Positions 1 to 9,070 of a stretch of DNA of 64,000 bases are shown one piece after another. The position numbers and the translations under genes were made by a program. How positions within the stretch are numbered: position 1 is the stretch's first letter; every line of letters starts with the position of its first letter. The notes below the pieces were generated by a model that ran no database searches, was not told where the DNA came from, and was given only the letters and a program-made list of their open reading frames with translations. This DNA is from Pseudomonas tolaasii NCPPB 2192 (GTDB taxonomy: Bacteria > Pseudomonadota > Gammaproteobacteria > Pseudomonadales > Pseudomonadaceae), in contig NZ_PHHD01000001.1 in the NCBI RefSeq assembly GCF_002813445.1, positions 3,472,001-3,536,000 of the forward strand, in the 5' to 3' direction.

Positions 1-1698
1 AACCGTGTGGCCCGCGAGGTGTTCGACATCTACGCGCCGCTGGCCCATCGCCTGGGCATCGGCCATATCAAATGGGAGCTGGAGGACTTGTCCTTCCGCT
101 ACCTCGAGCCCGATCAATACAAACAAATTGCAACGTTGCTGCACGAGCGGCGGCTTGACCGCGAGCGCTTTATCACCGATGTGATGAGCCAGTTGCGTTC
201 AGAGTTGCAGGCCACCGGCGTGGACGCCGACATCAGCGGTCGCGCCAAGCACATCTATTCCATCTGGCGCAAAATGCAGCGCAAGGGCCTGGCCTTCAGC
301 CAGATCTATGATGTGCGCGCCGTGCGCGTGCTGGTGCCGGAAATGCGCGACTGCTACACCGCGCTGGGTATCGTCCACACCCTGTGGCGGCACATTCCCA
401 AGGAGTTTGACGACTACATCGCCAACCCCAAGGAAAACGGTTACCGCTCGTTGCACACCGCTGTGATCGGCCCCGAGGGCAAGGTGCTGGAAGTGCAGAT
501 CCGCACCCATGCCATGCACGAAGAAGCCGAGCTGGGGGTGTGTGCGCACTGGCGCTACAAGGGCACCGACGTCAAGGCCGGGTCCAACCAGTACGAAGAG
601 AAAATTTCCTGGCTGCGCCAAGTGCTGGAATGGCACGAAGAACTGGGCGACATCGGCGGCCTCGCCGAACAGTTGCGTGTGGATATCGAGCCGGACCGGG
701 TTTATATCTTCACCCCCGACGGCCACGCCATCGACCTGCCCAAGGGCGCCACGCCGCTGGATTTCGCCTACCGCGTGCACACCGAAATCGGCCACAACTG
801 CCGGGGCGCCAAGATCAACGGGCGCATCGTGCCGCTCAACTACAGCCTGCAAACCGGTGAGCAGGTCGAGATCATCACCAGCAAGCACGGCACGCCGAGC
901 CGCGACTGGCTGAACCCGAACCTGGGCTATATCACCACGTCGCGGGCGCGGGCGAAGATCGTCCACTGGTTCAAACTGCAGGCGCGTGACCAGAACGTCG
1001 CCGCCGGCAAAACCCTGCTTGAACGTGAATTGGCGCGCCTGGGCCTGCCGCAGGTGGACTTCGACAAGCTGGCCGAAAAGGCCAACATGAAGATCGCCGA
1101 AGACATGTTCGCTGCCCTCGGCGCCGGTGATTTGCGCCTGGCTCAACTGGTCAACCTGGCGCAGCAACTGGTCGAGCCGGAGCGCGGCAGCGAACAGCTG
1201 GAGCTGATCCCGCGCAAGGCCACGGGCTACAAACCGGGCAAGCGCGGCGATATCCAGATTCAGGGCGTGGGCAACCTGATGACGCAAATGGCCGGTTGCT
1301 GCCAGCCGTTGCCGGGCGACGCCATCGTCGGTTACATCACCCAGGGCCGTGGCGTGAGCATTCACCGCCAGGACTGCGCCTCGGTGCTGCAACTGGGCGG
1401 GCGTGAGCCTGAGCGAATCATTCAGGTCAGCTGGGGCCCGGTGCCGGTGCTTACTTACCCGGTGGACATCGTGATCCGTGCCTACGACCGTTCCGGTTTG
1501 CTGCGTGATGTGTCGCAAGTGTTGCTCAACGAGCGGATCAACGTGCTGGCGGTCAACACCCGCTCGAACAAAGAAGACAACACCGCGTTGATGTCCCTGA
1601 CCATCGAGATTCCGGGGCTGGATGCATTGGGGCGGTTGTTGGGGCGGATTTCGCAGTTGCCGAACATCATCGAGACGCGGCGTAACCGCACCCCATGA
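1..1698 (+). CDS. relA: GTP pyrophosphokinase RelA, 5' end outside window
   Basis: This is the C-terminal 565 residues of the ribosome-associated (p)ppGpp synthetase; the reading frame is open from base 1, so the N-terminal HD-like region lies upstream. In order one sees the synthetase domain (IYDVRAVRVL, then NPKENGYRSLHT, the GTP/ATP-binding signature), a TGS domain starting RVYIFTPDGHAIDLPKGATP, a Cys-containing zinc-finger-like stretch (GCCQPLPGD) and a C-terminal ACT domain starting near YPVDIVIRAYDRSGLL. RelA senses uncharged tRNA on stalled ribosomes and makes the stringent alarmone. A REP pair and then mazG follow. In E. coli MazG is linked to relA physically and to ppGpp metabolism, and the same pairing is seen here. 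Confidence 0.97.
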   Translation, partial: NRVAREVFDIYAPLAHRLGIGHIKWELEDLSFRYLEPDQYKQIATLLHERRLDRERFITDVMSQLRSELQATGVDADISGRAKHIYSIWRKMQRKGLAFSQIYDVRAVRVLVPEMRDCYTALGIVHTLWRHIPKEFDDYIANPKENGYRSLHTAVIGPEGKVLEVQIRTHAMHEEAELGVCAHWRYKGTDVKAGSNQYEEKISWLRQVLEWHEELGDIGGLAEQLRVDIEPDRVYIFTPDGHAIDLPKGATPLDFAYRVHTEIGHNCRGAKINGRIVPLNYSLQTGEQVEIITSKHGTPSRDWLNPNLGYITTSRARAKIVHWFKLQARDQNVAAGKTLLERELARLGLPQVDFDKLAEKANMKIAEDMFAALGAGDLRLAQLVNLAQQLVEPERGSEQLELIPRKATGYKPGKRGDIQIQGVGNLMTQMAGCCQPLPGDAIVGYITQGRGVSIHRQDCASVLQLGGREPERIIQVSWGPVPVLTYPVDIVIRAYDRSGLLRDVSQVLLNERINVLAVNTRSNKEDNTALMSLTIEIPGLDALGRLLGRISQLPNIIETRRNRTP

Positions 1699-1727
1699 TG
1701 CGGTTCAGCCTGTGGGAACCGGGCTTG

Positions 1728-1814
1728 TGTGGGAGCTGGCTTGCCTGCGATGCGAACACCTCGGTCTACGAGTCAGACCGAGGCGATGCAATCGCAGGCA
1801 AGCCAGCTCCCACA
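1728..1814. repeat. REPIN (inverted REP pair)
   Basis: Two copies of TGTGGGAGCTGGCTTGCCTG face each other with a GC-rich spacer carrying its own smaller inverted repeat (CCTCGGTCT / AGACCGAGG). A degenerate TGTGGGAACCGGGCTTG lies just upstream, as if this unit landed beside or inside an older REP. It fills the relA-mazG gap and could fold when transcribed. Confidence 0.93.
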
Positions 1815-1856
1815 TTTGATTTTCAGTGTTCTGGAAATATACGCAGAGATTGACCG

Positions 1857-2690
1857 ATGTATTCACTTGAAGACCTGCTCCACCTGATGAGCCGCTTGCG
1901 CGACCCGCAATACGGGTGCCCGTGGGACATCAAGCAAACCTACGCCACCATCGTCCCGCACACCCTGGAAGAAGCCTATGAAGTCGCCGACGCCATCGAG
2001 CGCGGTGACTTCGACCACCTGCAAGGTGAGCTCGGCGACCTGCTGTTTCAGGTGGTGTATTACAGCCAACTGGCGCGGGAAGAAGGGCGCTTTGAATTTG
2101 CCGGCGTGATCGACAGCATCACCCGCAAGCTCATCCGTCGCCATCCTCACGTGTTCCCCACCGGCGATTTGTATGCACCGCTGGATATCCCGCAGCTGAG
2201 CGAGGAGCAGGTCAAGGCGCGCTGGGAGCAGATCAAGGCCGAAGAGCGTGCGGAAAAGTCCGACGCGCCGGAGCAACTTTCCCTGCTTGATGACGTACCC
2301 ACGGCCTTACCGTCCTTGTCCCGTGCCGCCAAGTTGCAGAAGCGTGCCAGCCAGGTCGGTTTCGACTGGCCCTCGGTCCTGCCGGTGGTGGACAACGTGC
2401 GCGAAGAGCTGGATGAAGTACTCGAAGCCATGGCCGACAACGACTCGGCGGCCATCGCCGATGAGGTCGGTGACCTGCTGTTTGCAGCGGTCAACCTGGC
2501 CCGTCACCTCAAGGTTGACCCGGAAACCGCGCTGCGTGGCGCCAATGCCAAGTTCGAACGACGTTTCCGATTTATCGAACAGGCATTGCGCGACACGCAC
2601 AAACCCATAGAAGATTGCACCCTCGAAGAGTTGGACGCCCTGTGGGGCGAAGCCAAACGTCAGGAAAAGAATGTGTCCAGCTGCGGTTGA
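1857..2690 (+). CDS. mazG: Nucleoside triphosphate pyrophosphohydrolase MazG
   Basis: MazG hydrolyses nucleoside triphosphates to monophosphate and pyrophosphate. It limits aberrant dNTPs and lowers ppGpp-linked stress in E. coli. The 277-residue protein has the two tandem MazG folds expected. The first carries the EExxE...ExxD metal motif in LEEAYEVADAIE and GELGDLLFQVVYY; the second carries REELDEVLEAM and ADEVGDLLFAAVNLARHL. The N-terminal LMSRLRDPQYGCPWDIKQT block is typical. Length fits the family. It lies 158 bases after relA with a REPIN between, so co-transcription with relA is possible but not shown. Confidence 0.96.
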   Translation: MYSLEDLLHLMSRLRDPQYGCPWDIKQTYATIVPHTLEEAYEVADAIERGDFDHLQGELGDLLFQVVYYSQLAREEGRFEFAGVIDSITRKLIRRHPHVFPTGDLYAPLDIPQLSEEQVKARWEQIKAEERAEKSDAPEQLSLLDDVPTALPSLSRAAKLQKRASQVGFDWPSVLPVVDNVREELDEVLEAMADNDSAAIADEVGDLLFAAVNLARHLKVDPETALRGANAKFERRFRFIEQALRDTHKPIEDCTLEELDALWGEAKRQEKNVSSCG

Positions 2691-2715
2691 GCGGCTGCCT
2701 AAGTGAGTAAGCACC

Positions 2716-3261
2716 ATGAGCCTTTCCCTTCGCGACCAGTTGCTTAAAGCAGGGCTGGTCAACCAAAAGCAGGCCAAGCAGGTCGGCAAAGAGAAACAGA
2801 AACAGCAGCGTCTGGTGCACAAAGGCCAGATCGAGGCGGACGACAGCCAGGCACGTCTGGCGGCTGAAGCGCAGGCCGAGAAGGTCAAGCGCGACCAGGA
2901 ACTGAACCGCCAGCAGCAGGAAAAGGCCGAAGCCAAAGCCCGTACCGCGCAGGTCAAGCAACTGATTGAAACCTCGCGCCTGCCCAAGCTGACGACTGAG
3001 GACTACTACAACTTCGTGGACGACAAGAAGGTCAAGCGCCTGTCGGTCAACACGCTGATGCGCAACAAGCTGAGCAACGGCTCCCTGGCGATCGTGCATC
3101 ACGGTGGCGGCTATGAAGTGATCCCGCGCGAAGCGGCACTGAAGATTCAGGAACGTGCGCCGGAGCGTATCGTGCAACTCAACATCCTCACCGAAAGCCA
3201 GGTGCCGGATGAGGATGATCCGTACGCCGCCTACCAGATCCCTGACGATCTGATGTGGTAA
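2716..3261 (+). CDS. DUF2058 family protein (YaiL-like)
   Basis: A 181-residue, highly charged protein of the DUF2058/YaiL family, sometimes annotated as nucleoprotein or polynucleotide-associated. The N-terminal SLRDQLLKAGLVNQKQAKQ motif is the family hallmark. It is followed by a Lys/Gln/Glu-rich segment (about residues 20-95) predicted to be helical or coiled coil, then a compact C-terminal domain with TEDYYNFVDDKKVKRLSVN and a proline-poor end PYAAYQIPDDLMW. It starts 25 bases after mazG and probably shares its transcript. The biochemical role is not established; RNA or nucleic-acid association is only suggested by charge. Confidence 0.88.
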   Translation: MSLSLRDQLLKAGLVNQKQAKQVGKEKQKQQRLVHKGQIEADDSQARLAAEAQAEKVKRDQELNRQQQEKAEAKARTAQVKQLIETSRLPKLTTEDYYNFVDDKKVKRLSVNTLMRNKLSNGSLAIVHHGGGYEVIPREAALKIQERAPERIVQLNILTESQVPDEDDPYAAYQIPDDLMW

Positions 3262-3285
3262 GCCGCTGGAACCAATAGTGGTAAT

Positions 3286-3392
3286 TGTGGCGAGGGAGCT
3301 TGCTCCCGCTGGACTGCGCAGCAGTCCCAGTCTTTTCAAACAAAGCACTGGGGCCGCTTCGCCGCCCGCCGAGAGCAAGCTCCCTCGCCACA
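3286..3392. repeat. REP-like inverted repeat, second family
   Basis: The arms TGTGGCGAGGGAGCTTGCTC and its complement lie about 65 bases apart, with an internal GGACTGCGCAGCAGTCC hairpin. This is a different REP class from the TGTGGGAGCTGGC family used elsewhere in the window. It sits between convergent genes (the YaiL-like gene and the TonB receptor gene), where it could serve as a bidirectional transcript end. Confidence 0.8.
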
Positions 3393-3428
3393 GTGGCGTT
3401 TATCTTTTCTATCGCTTGGCCAAGCCGA

Positions 3429-5549
3429 TTACCAATCCACCGCGTAACTCACGCTGAAGGTACGACCCTCGGCATTCGGGTACGGTGCACGGGCATTGGC
3501 CTGGGCGAACATGTTCTGGTAGTTGCGGTTGGTGAGGTTGTACACCGCACCCTCCAGACGGCCGACCGGCAACCTGACTGAACCGAGCAAATCGGCCAGG
3601 GTGTAACCCTTGATGTCGCGGCCGTTGTTGTCCTTGAACGCGGCGTCATAGTCGTCCAGACGCATGCCCTGCAAACGCAGGCTGTAGTCGCCATGGTCAT
3701 AGCCGATGAAGGCAGTGGTTTTGGCCGGGGATATGCGCGTGGCGGGCAGGTCGATCCATTGGCCGTTCTGGCGTGTTTCGCCTTTGGCGTAGGCGTAAGT
3801 GCCGCCCACCGACCACTGGTCTGTGACGTTGTAGGTCAGGGTGGTTTCGACGCCGCGTACACGTTCTTTCTGGTTGATCAGGCGCAGTACGCGGTCATTG
3901 GCATCGTAAAACTGGGTGACATCCGAGGTATTTTCATACGCCGTGACGCTGGCCAGCCACTTGTCCCAATTGCCGCGCCAGCCCAGCTCATAGCTATCGA
4001 CTTTGAGTGCCTGGGCATTCAGGTTCTGAATGTCGTACTTGCTGTTCACGTCGCGCAGGAAGCGCTGGATATCCGGCAGGGAAAAGCCCTGACTGAAGTT
4101 GAAGAACACATCCTGGTTTTCGCTCAGGTGATACACGGCCCCCAGGTTATAGAGGGTGTCATCGTATTTGAGTGTGCCGCCCGGCAATGTTGCGCGATTA
4201 CCGGTCTGGACGATTTCGCCATAGGCGATGCTGTCGGAAATTTCGCTCTGGATCCACTCGCGACGTATACCACCGCGCAGGGTCCAGTCATCGATGTCGT
4301 AGGACAGCTGGCCAAAGATGGCTTTGGTGGTGGTCGTGATGTCCGGCCCCAGTTCAAACGTGGTGCCGGTCTTGGTATAGGTCAGGCCATTGACCCGGTA
4401 CTGGTCGCCGCGCTGGCGTGAGGTTTCGTGATCGTAGTCGGCCCCCCAGACCACGTTGCCGGTCGCGCGGCCTATATCCGGCATTTGCGTATCGATGGCT
4501 GCACGCAGGCCATACACGTCCTGCACGCTGTTGTTGTCGGAAACCCCGGCGCGGCCCCGGGACAGGTCCGGGAAGAACAGCGCATCGGCACGCCGCCAGT
4601 AACTTTCAACCTGCAAACCCTGGCCGTAGAAATCCTTGTCGGCGTAGTTCAGGTTGACCGCCTGGTTGTGGGTGAACGGTTGGTCGTCCAGGTCCAGGCC
4701 TTTTACGGCGACGGCTGCGTTGGAGATACGCGGGTTTTTGGTGTAACGCGTGTCTTGCTCGTCTTTGTAGTCTTGCAGCGACAGGCTGATTTTCTTGTCG
4801 TCATCCAGCTCGTAACCGAAACGCCCTTGCAGATCGTAGGTGTCGGTGTCCATGTTGCTGCCCTGGGACGTGTCCTGGGGAATGCGCTTGCCGTTGCCGT
4901 CAAACTGGTCGTTACGTTGCACGGTGTTGCCGGAGAGGTACCAATCCACCGGGCCATTGCGGCCTGTGGCGCTTTGAAAGGCGTCGTAGGAGAACCCTTT
5001 GTGGCTGAAATTGTTGCCGGTGGTCATGCCGATTTTGCTGCTGAACGCCAGATCTTCACCTTTGTTGCGCTTGGTGATGATGTTGATGATGCCGCCTGAG
5101 GCGCCCGCGCCGTAAACGCTGCTGGCGCCGGAGATCACTTCGATGCGCTCGATGCTTTCCGGGGCCACGCTGTTGAGCTGGCGGAAATTGTCGCGCGTGG
5201 CGTTCTGGGAAACGCCGTCGATCAGGATCAGCGTGTTGCGCCCGCGCAGCGTCTGGCCGAAGTTGCTCATGCCGCCGCTGGAGGGGGCAATGCCCGGTAC
5301 CAATTGGCCGAGGATATCTGCGACGCGACGGCCGGCGGCGGCCTGCTGGCGGACCTGGTCTTCGTTGATCACCTGCACGGAGCCGGGAATCTGCGCAATG
5401 CTGGTTTCATTGCGTGTGGCCGAAACCACGGTGGCCTGCAACTGCAGGTTGGCGGGCGCTGCCTGGGTTTCCTCAGGTTGATCAGCCCAGGTAGGAGCGC
5501 TGATCGACCCGAGAAGCGGCAGCAGAACTGCCCATTGCGATTTGGTCAT
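3429..5549 (-). CDS. TonB-dependent siderophore receptor (IutA-like)
   Basis: An outer-membrane ferric-siderophore receptor of 706 residues. A signal peptide (residues 1 to about 22, ending APTWA) precedes a plug domain with typical motifs: VVSATRNETSIAQIPGSVQV, a TLRGRNTLILIDGV segment, and RIEVISGASSVYGAGASGGI. The beta-barrel follows and ends in an aromatic residue (AVDW), as needed for outer-membrane insertion. The plug most resembles receptors for hydroxycarboxylate or aerobactin-like siderophores (IutA/RhtA type); that is from memory, not a search. Its ATG overlaps the exporter's TGA by four bases, so it is the last gene of the siderophore operon. Expected to be iron-repressed from the shared Fur-type promoter. 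Confidence 0.93.
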   Translation of the reverse strand: MTKSQWAVLLPLLGSISAPTWADQPEETQAAPANLQLQATVVSATRNETSIAQIPGSVQVINEDQVRQQAAAGRRVADILGQLVPGIAPSSGGMSNFGQTLRGRNTLILIDGVSQNATRDNFRQLNSVAPESIERIEVISGASSVYGAGASGGIINIITKRNKGEDLAFSSKIGMTTGNNFSHKGFSYDAFQSATGRNGPVDWYLSGNTVQRNDQFDGNGKRIPQDTSQGSNMDTDTYDLQGRFGYELDDDKKISLSLQDYKDEQDTRYTKNPRISNAAVAVKGLDLDDQPFTHNQAVNLNYADKDFYGQGLQVESYWRRADALFFPDLSRGRAGVSDNNSVQDVYGLRAAIDTQMPDIGRATGNVVWGADYDHETSRQRGDQYRVNGLTYTKTGTTFELGPDITTTTKAIFGQLSYDIDDWTLRGGIRREWIQSEISDSIAYGEIVQTGNRATLPGGTLKYDDTLYNLGAVYHLSENQDVFFNFSQGFSLPDIQRFLRDVNSKYDIQNLNAQALKVDSYELGWRGNWDKWLASVTAYENTSDVTQFYDANDRVLRLINQKERVRGVETTLTYNVTDQWSVGGTYAYAKGETRQNGQWIDLPATRISPAKTTAFIGYDHGDYSLRLQGMRLDDYDAAFKDNNGRDIKGYTLADLLGSVRLPVGRLEGAVYNLTNRNYQNMFAQANARAPYPNAEGRTFSVSYAVDW

Positions 5550-6772
5550 GAACTTGCCTTTGAGTTATTAGAAGTATTGACAGAGAAACCGGATGTTTCG
5601 GGGGGGCGGGTGAACGAACGGATGGCGCGAATGCCCACGGCGGCGAGGGCATAGGTCAGCGCGACCAGCCAGAAGCTGTGCGCCAGGCCCACTATGCCCA
5701 TGCCGATACCGCCGATCAGTGCCCCGCACAGCGCCCCGCCCTTGGCGGCGCTGTTGCCCAGGCCGAGGGCAAACCCCTGCTGGCCGGACGCTACGGTATT
5801 GGCGATCAAGGTGTAGGCGACCGGCAGCAACGCCCCTTGCCACACGCCCCACAGCAGGCGACTGGCGAGGAAGCCCAGCCATTCGCTGGCCAATGCTGTA
5901 AAGGCCAGCGTCAGGGCACAGGACCAGGTGACCCATTCGATAACGCGCAGCGTGTGCGCCGGTTGATGCCGGTCAAACAGGCGGCCCCACAACGGCGCGG
6001 ACAGCGCCAGGGTCAGTGCGCTGGCGGCGTAGCTGGCGCCGATCAGCCACGCCGGTGCGTGCAGAACATCGGCGACGTAGAGGGCGTAAAACGGCTGGGG
6101 CATCATCTTCGCGGCCTGGATCAACACGATGATGCCCAGCATGGCGCCGAGCCAGCCTTTGGGCAGTGCGACGGATTTGGAGGCGGTGAGTGGGCGTGAT
6201 CGCGGCGAGTCGGCCGGCAGCAAGACGCTGATCACTGCGCACAACAGGCAGACGGCCGTGGCGCTGTAACACAGCAAGGCAAAGCCTGACACGTCCATCA
6301 ACCAGCCGCCCAACACCGGCCCGGCCAGCGAGCCCACGGCAGTGGCCGATTGCAACCGGGCCAGAATATGCCCGCGCCCGCCGTCCCTGCAGCAGGCCAG
6401 CGCGTAGGCTTGGGCCGCCGCAATGAAGCCCGCCAGCGCCCCTTGCGCCACGCGGATCGCCACCAGCAGCCAAGGATCGAACGTGACCGCTGCCAACGCC
6501 TGGCACACCGCCAGCGCCAGCAGCGCACGGATGATCATCGGTTTGTGGCCGGTACGGTCACCCAATCGCCCCCACATGGGCGTGAGGACCATCGCCGCCA
6601 TCATCGGCCCGGCATACACCAGTGACGACAACAGGCCGGTGTAGTGGGCATTGGCAACACCCAGCAGCTTCTGGATTTGCAGCGGCCAGAAGGGGCCGCT
6701 CATTTCCATGGCCCCCATCGACACCAGTTGAATCACCACCAGCAGCCGTAGCGCGGTGTTGTTAGCCTGCAT
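5546..6772 (-). CDS. MFS transporter, probable siderophore exporter
   Basis: An inner-membrane major facilitator of about 408 residues with twelve hydrophobic segments. The MFS signature loop GRLGDRTGHKP lies between segments 2 and 3, and a related GRLFDRHQPAH lies in the second half. The gene overlaps the synthetase gene upstream and the receptor gene downstream, so export of the siderophore made by the synthetase is the natural reading. The ATG at 6772 is chosen; a GTG four codons earlier (6784) is also in frame, and neither has a strong ribosome-binding site. Coupling to the upstream stop is likely. Confidence 0.88.
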   Translation of the reverse strand: MQANNTALRLLVVIQLVSMGAMEMSGPFWPLQIQKLLGVANAHYTGLLSSLVYAGPMMAAMVLTPMWGRLGDRTGHKPMIIRALLALAVCQALAAVTFDPWLLVAIRVAQGALAGFIAAAQAYALACCRDGGRGHILARLQSATAVGSLAGPVLGGWLMDVSGFALLCYSATAVCLLCAVISVLLPADSPRSRPLTASKSVALPKGWLGAMLGIIVLIQAAKMMPQPFYALYVADVLHAPAWLIGASYAASALTLALSAPLWGRLFDRHQPAHTLRVIEWVTWSCALTLAFTALASEWLGFLASRLLWGVWQGALLPVAYTLIANTVASGQQGFALGLGNSAAKGGALCGALIGGIGMGIVGLAHSFWLVALTYALAAVGIRAIRSFTRPPETSGFSVNTSNNSKASS

Positions 6773-8690
6773 TGGCGGCGGCACTCAGTGGGTTGGGCAG
6801 CCGCCCGACAATATCGGCATGGCTTTCCAGCAGGCGCATGCGCATGAACGATTTGGCCGGCCAGTCCTGCACCAGCAGCGCTTCGCGCTCTGTCTCCCAG
6901 CGCAGGGGGTCGACCGCGCTGCGCACTTGGTCGAAGCACTGGCTGACCTGCGCCGACAGCTCATTCCAGAGGAGTGCCTGGGGAATGTCAAAGTGACGCG
7001 CGCCGAGCAGTACCAATTCCCCCAGGTGGCACATGAATACCGTGTGCAGCAGCTTGTCGCGTACGAAGCCTGCGTCGTCATACAGGGTCATCTTCGGGTC
7101 GTGCAGTTCAATGTCCAGGCCATGGGCGTGCAGGGTTTTGCGGTCGATGCGGATGTCGCCGAAATCGCGCAACAGCAGGCGGCTCAATTGCCCGTCTGCG
7201 GCCATCACCATGAAGGAGTTCTGCTGGTGGGCCTCGAACGCCACGCCGTAGCGCAGGTACATGCCCAGCAACGCGGGTACGGCTATCGCTGCGTAGTCGC
7301 GGAAGAAGGCGAGCATGGCCTGCCCATCGTCCCGGCCTTTGCTCAAACGAACCCACTGGCGCAGCAAGGGTTGCCCGTGTTGATCAATGGCAAACAGGCT
7401 GCCCACCGGCACGGCCATTTCGCCAGGTTGCAGCAGGCTTTGCGGGTTGTCCCGATAGAGCACGGCCAAGTGGCGGGAATGCTCGTCATTGGCAGGCTGT
7501 GGCTTGAAATGTACGCCGATGCGCTCGGGAACGATGCTGAGGATTTGTTGAATCCCGGGCTCGCGCTCCAGAATGGTCTGCAGCAGATGGCTGATCCGCG
7601 GACCCATGCGCGCCGAGCGCGGCGAGACGGTGCGCTGCACGCTCGTCAACCGCAGCGATACCGGGAGTTTGACCATCGGTGCGTCGCCGCGGCCGTCAGG
7701 CAGCACGGTTCTGAAGGACATGGTGGGGTTGGCGGTGAAGGCGACGATGTCGGTCAGCACCAGCAGCTTGTCACCGATTTCATTGGCGAACAGTTGCGGC
7801 AACTCCTGGCGTATTTGCCAGGGGTGGGCTGGCAGGGGCAGGTAGTCGCAGGCCTCAAGGCCTTGGGTGGCAAGGGTTTCGGTCAATTGCTGGGCGGCTT
7901 GCGGGAAGTGGTTCTTCCACCACGTCCAGTAATCGGCGGTGTTGGCCAATGTTTCAACATGCGCGTACTGGCGATGCAATGCACAGAGGAACACCGGGAA
8001 GCGCGCTTCGAACTCCGGCGAAAAATCGATGACCTGATCGGTGGTCAGACCCAACTTGGTCTTGTAGTTGGGGTGCCATGGATGACCCAGGGTGCCCCAC
8101 TGTTCGAGTACTGAAGTGGGGTTGCTGACGCCTGGATCATTCTTGAGATGGGTCAGCAGGTTGTGCTGGTGCTCCGGGGCCATGGCGGCTTGCAGTGTGA
8201 GCGACCACTGTTGGTGAAAAGCCAGGCACAGGGTGTCGTTGACGAAGCTGTCGTCGATTTCTGTGTTGAGGCGGTTCAGGACGTGCAGGTCGGCCGACGA
8301 TTCAAGCGCGCCGTTCAATAGCGTCAATAATTGCGACGGAAATTGAATTTTCTGTTCTGGCCGGTCTTCGCGCAGGAGGGTGACTTCGCCGCGCAGTTCC
8401 CAACTCGCCATGCGGCCAGGGCGCAGATAATCGAAGCGAAGGCGGGTTTGGTCGGGCAATGTCAGCCAGCATCGGCCGTGTTCGTCGTAGGTGCGGGTGC
8501 CGGGGTCCAGGAGGCCTTCACGGAACAATGCCTGGATCAGGCGTTGGAAGCTGCGCTCGGCGGCCGGCGCCAGGGTGCCGATCAAAGCGTCCAGGGTGAT
8601 GTGGTTGGCCTGGAATTGCGGCGTGGCAAGTGCTTCGCCCCAGCGCTCAAGCAACGATTTTTCCGGCGTCCTGCGGTTCCCGTTCATCAT
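6762..8690 (-). CDS. NIS siderophore synthetase, IucA/IucC family
   Basis: An NRPS-independent siderophore synthetase of 642 residues, the family that adenylates a carboxylate (often citrate) and condenses it with an amine or alcohol. The ATP-binding motif HPWHPNYK lies at residues 203-210, followed by the conserved KLPVSLRLTSVQRTVSP block. The C-terminal FhuF-like/IucC region has AHQQNSFMV and RDFGDIRI. AAGGAG stands six bases before the ATG. It is the first gene of a three-gene operon. No second synthetase, acyltransferase, hydroxylase or decarboxylase is nearby. The closest layouts known to me are legiobactin (lbtA, lbtB) and Francisella fsl, both making rhizoferrin; the product here is inferred, not known. 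Confidence 0.92.
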   Translation of the reverse strand: MMNGNRRTPEKSLLERWGEALATPQFQANHITLDALIGTLAPAAERSFQRLIQALFREGLLDPGTRTYDEHGRCWLTLPDQTRLRFDYLRPGRMASWELRGEVTLLREDRPEQKIQFPSQLLTLLNGALESSADLHVLNRLNTEIDDSFVNDTLCLAFHQQWSLTLQAAMAPEHQHNLLTHLKNDPGVSNPTSVLEQWGTLGHPWHPNYKTKLGLTTDQVIDFSPEFEARFPVFLCALHRQYAHVETLANTADYWTWWKNHFPQAAQQLTETLATQGLEACDYLPLPAHPWQIRQELPQLFANEIGDKLLVLTDIVAFTANPTMSFRTVLPDGRGDAPMVKLPVSLRLTSVQRTVSPRSARMGPRISHLLQTILEREPGIQQILSIVPERIGVHFKPQPANDEHSRHLAVLYRDNPQSLLQPGEMAVPVGSLFAIDQHGQPLLRQWVRLSKGRDDGQAMLAFFRDYAAIAVPALLGMYLRYGVAFEAHQQNSFMVMAADGQLSRLLLRDFGDIRIDRKTLHAHGLDIELHDPKMTLYDDAGFVRDKLLHTVFMCHLGELVLLGARHFDIPQALLWNELSAQVSQCFDQVRSAVDPLRWETEREALLVQDWPAKSFMRMRLLESHADIVGRLPNPLSAAANAG

Positions 8691-8733
8691 GTTGAACTCC
8701 TTATCCGTGAGCCTGAGTGAGAGGCGGCGCGAT

Positions 8734-8752
8734 ACTATCGAGAATCATTACC
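8734..8752 (-). promoter_or_regulatory. Candidate Fur box upstream of siderophore operon
   Basis: A 19-base stretch matching the Fur consensus at 13 positions by eye. One half is near perfect (AATCATTACC against AATCATTATC). It lies 44-62 bases before the synthetase ATG, where a promoter should be. It supports iron-repressed transcription of the synthetase-exporter-receptor operon. Confidence 0.6.
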
Positions 8753-8988
8753 AAATGTCTATTTGTTGTTACATTAATTGCAGAAACGATTATTCGCGCA
8801 GGGAAAAATGGAGGGCGCACAAGGGAGGTGCCTGGTGATAGAACGGGAAAATACCAGCGGGAAGCCTCTGGAACAGGCTAGTTGAGCGTTTTTGCGGGGG
8901 TTGTAGTGCGGGTCTTCAAGCTCTGTAGGATGTATCGATTTATACAAGAATCACTGCGCTGTTCCAAAAAGCGATGGGCCTCAAACGA
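8753..8988. other. Intergenic stretch, no gene seen
   Basis: Between the Fur-like site and the hairpin at 8989 there is an AT-richer stretch that probably holds the -35/upstream part of the siderophore promoter. No convincing coding sequence, RNA gene or repeat was seen on either strand. Confidence 0.5.
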
Positions 8989-9014
8989 AAAACCCCGCTC
9001 AATGGCGGGGTTTT
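8989..9014 (-). terminator. Rho-independent terminator (bidirectional form)
   Basis: The perfect 10-base stem AAAACCCCGC / GCGGGGTTTT with a six-base loop carries A and T runs on the two sides, so it can work in both directions. It lies 56 bases after the stop of the small leftward gene at 9071-9259. Confidence 0.85.
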
Positions 9015-9070
9015 GTTTGCGGATCATCCAGCTGCTGTGTGGGGCTGGATACCTGCGAGATTTCAGCGCT

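Noticed and set aside
199..1518. Long minus-strand open frame opposite relA
   Set aside because: It mirrors a gene with known domains; its composition (His/Gln/Ala/Leu-rich) is typical of the reverse strand of GC-rich coding DNA.
6756..8114. 452-codon plus-strand frame opposite the NIS synthetase
   Set aside because: The minus strand carries clear family motifs; the plus frame has no domain and no start signal.
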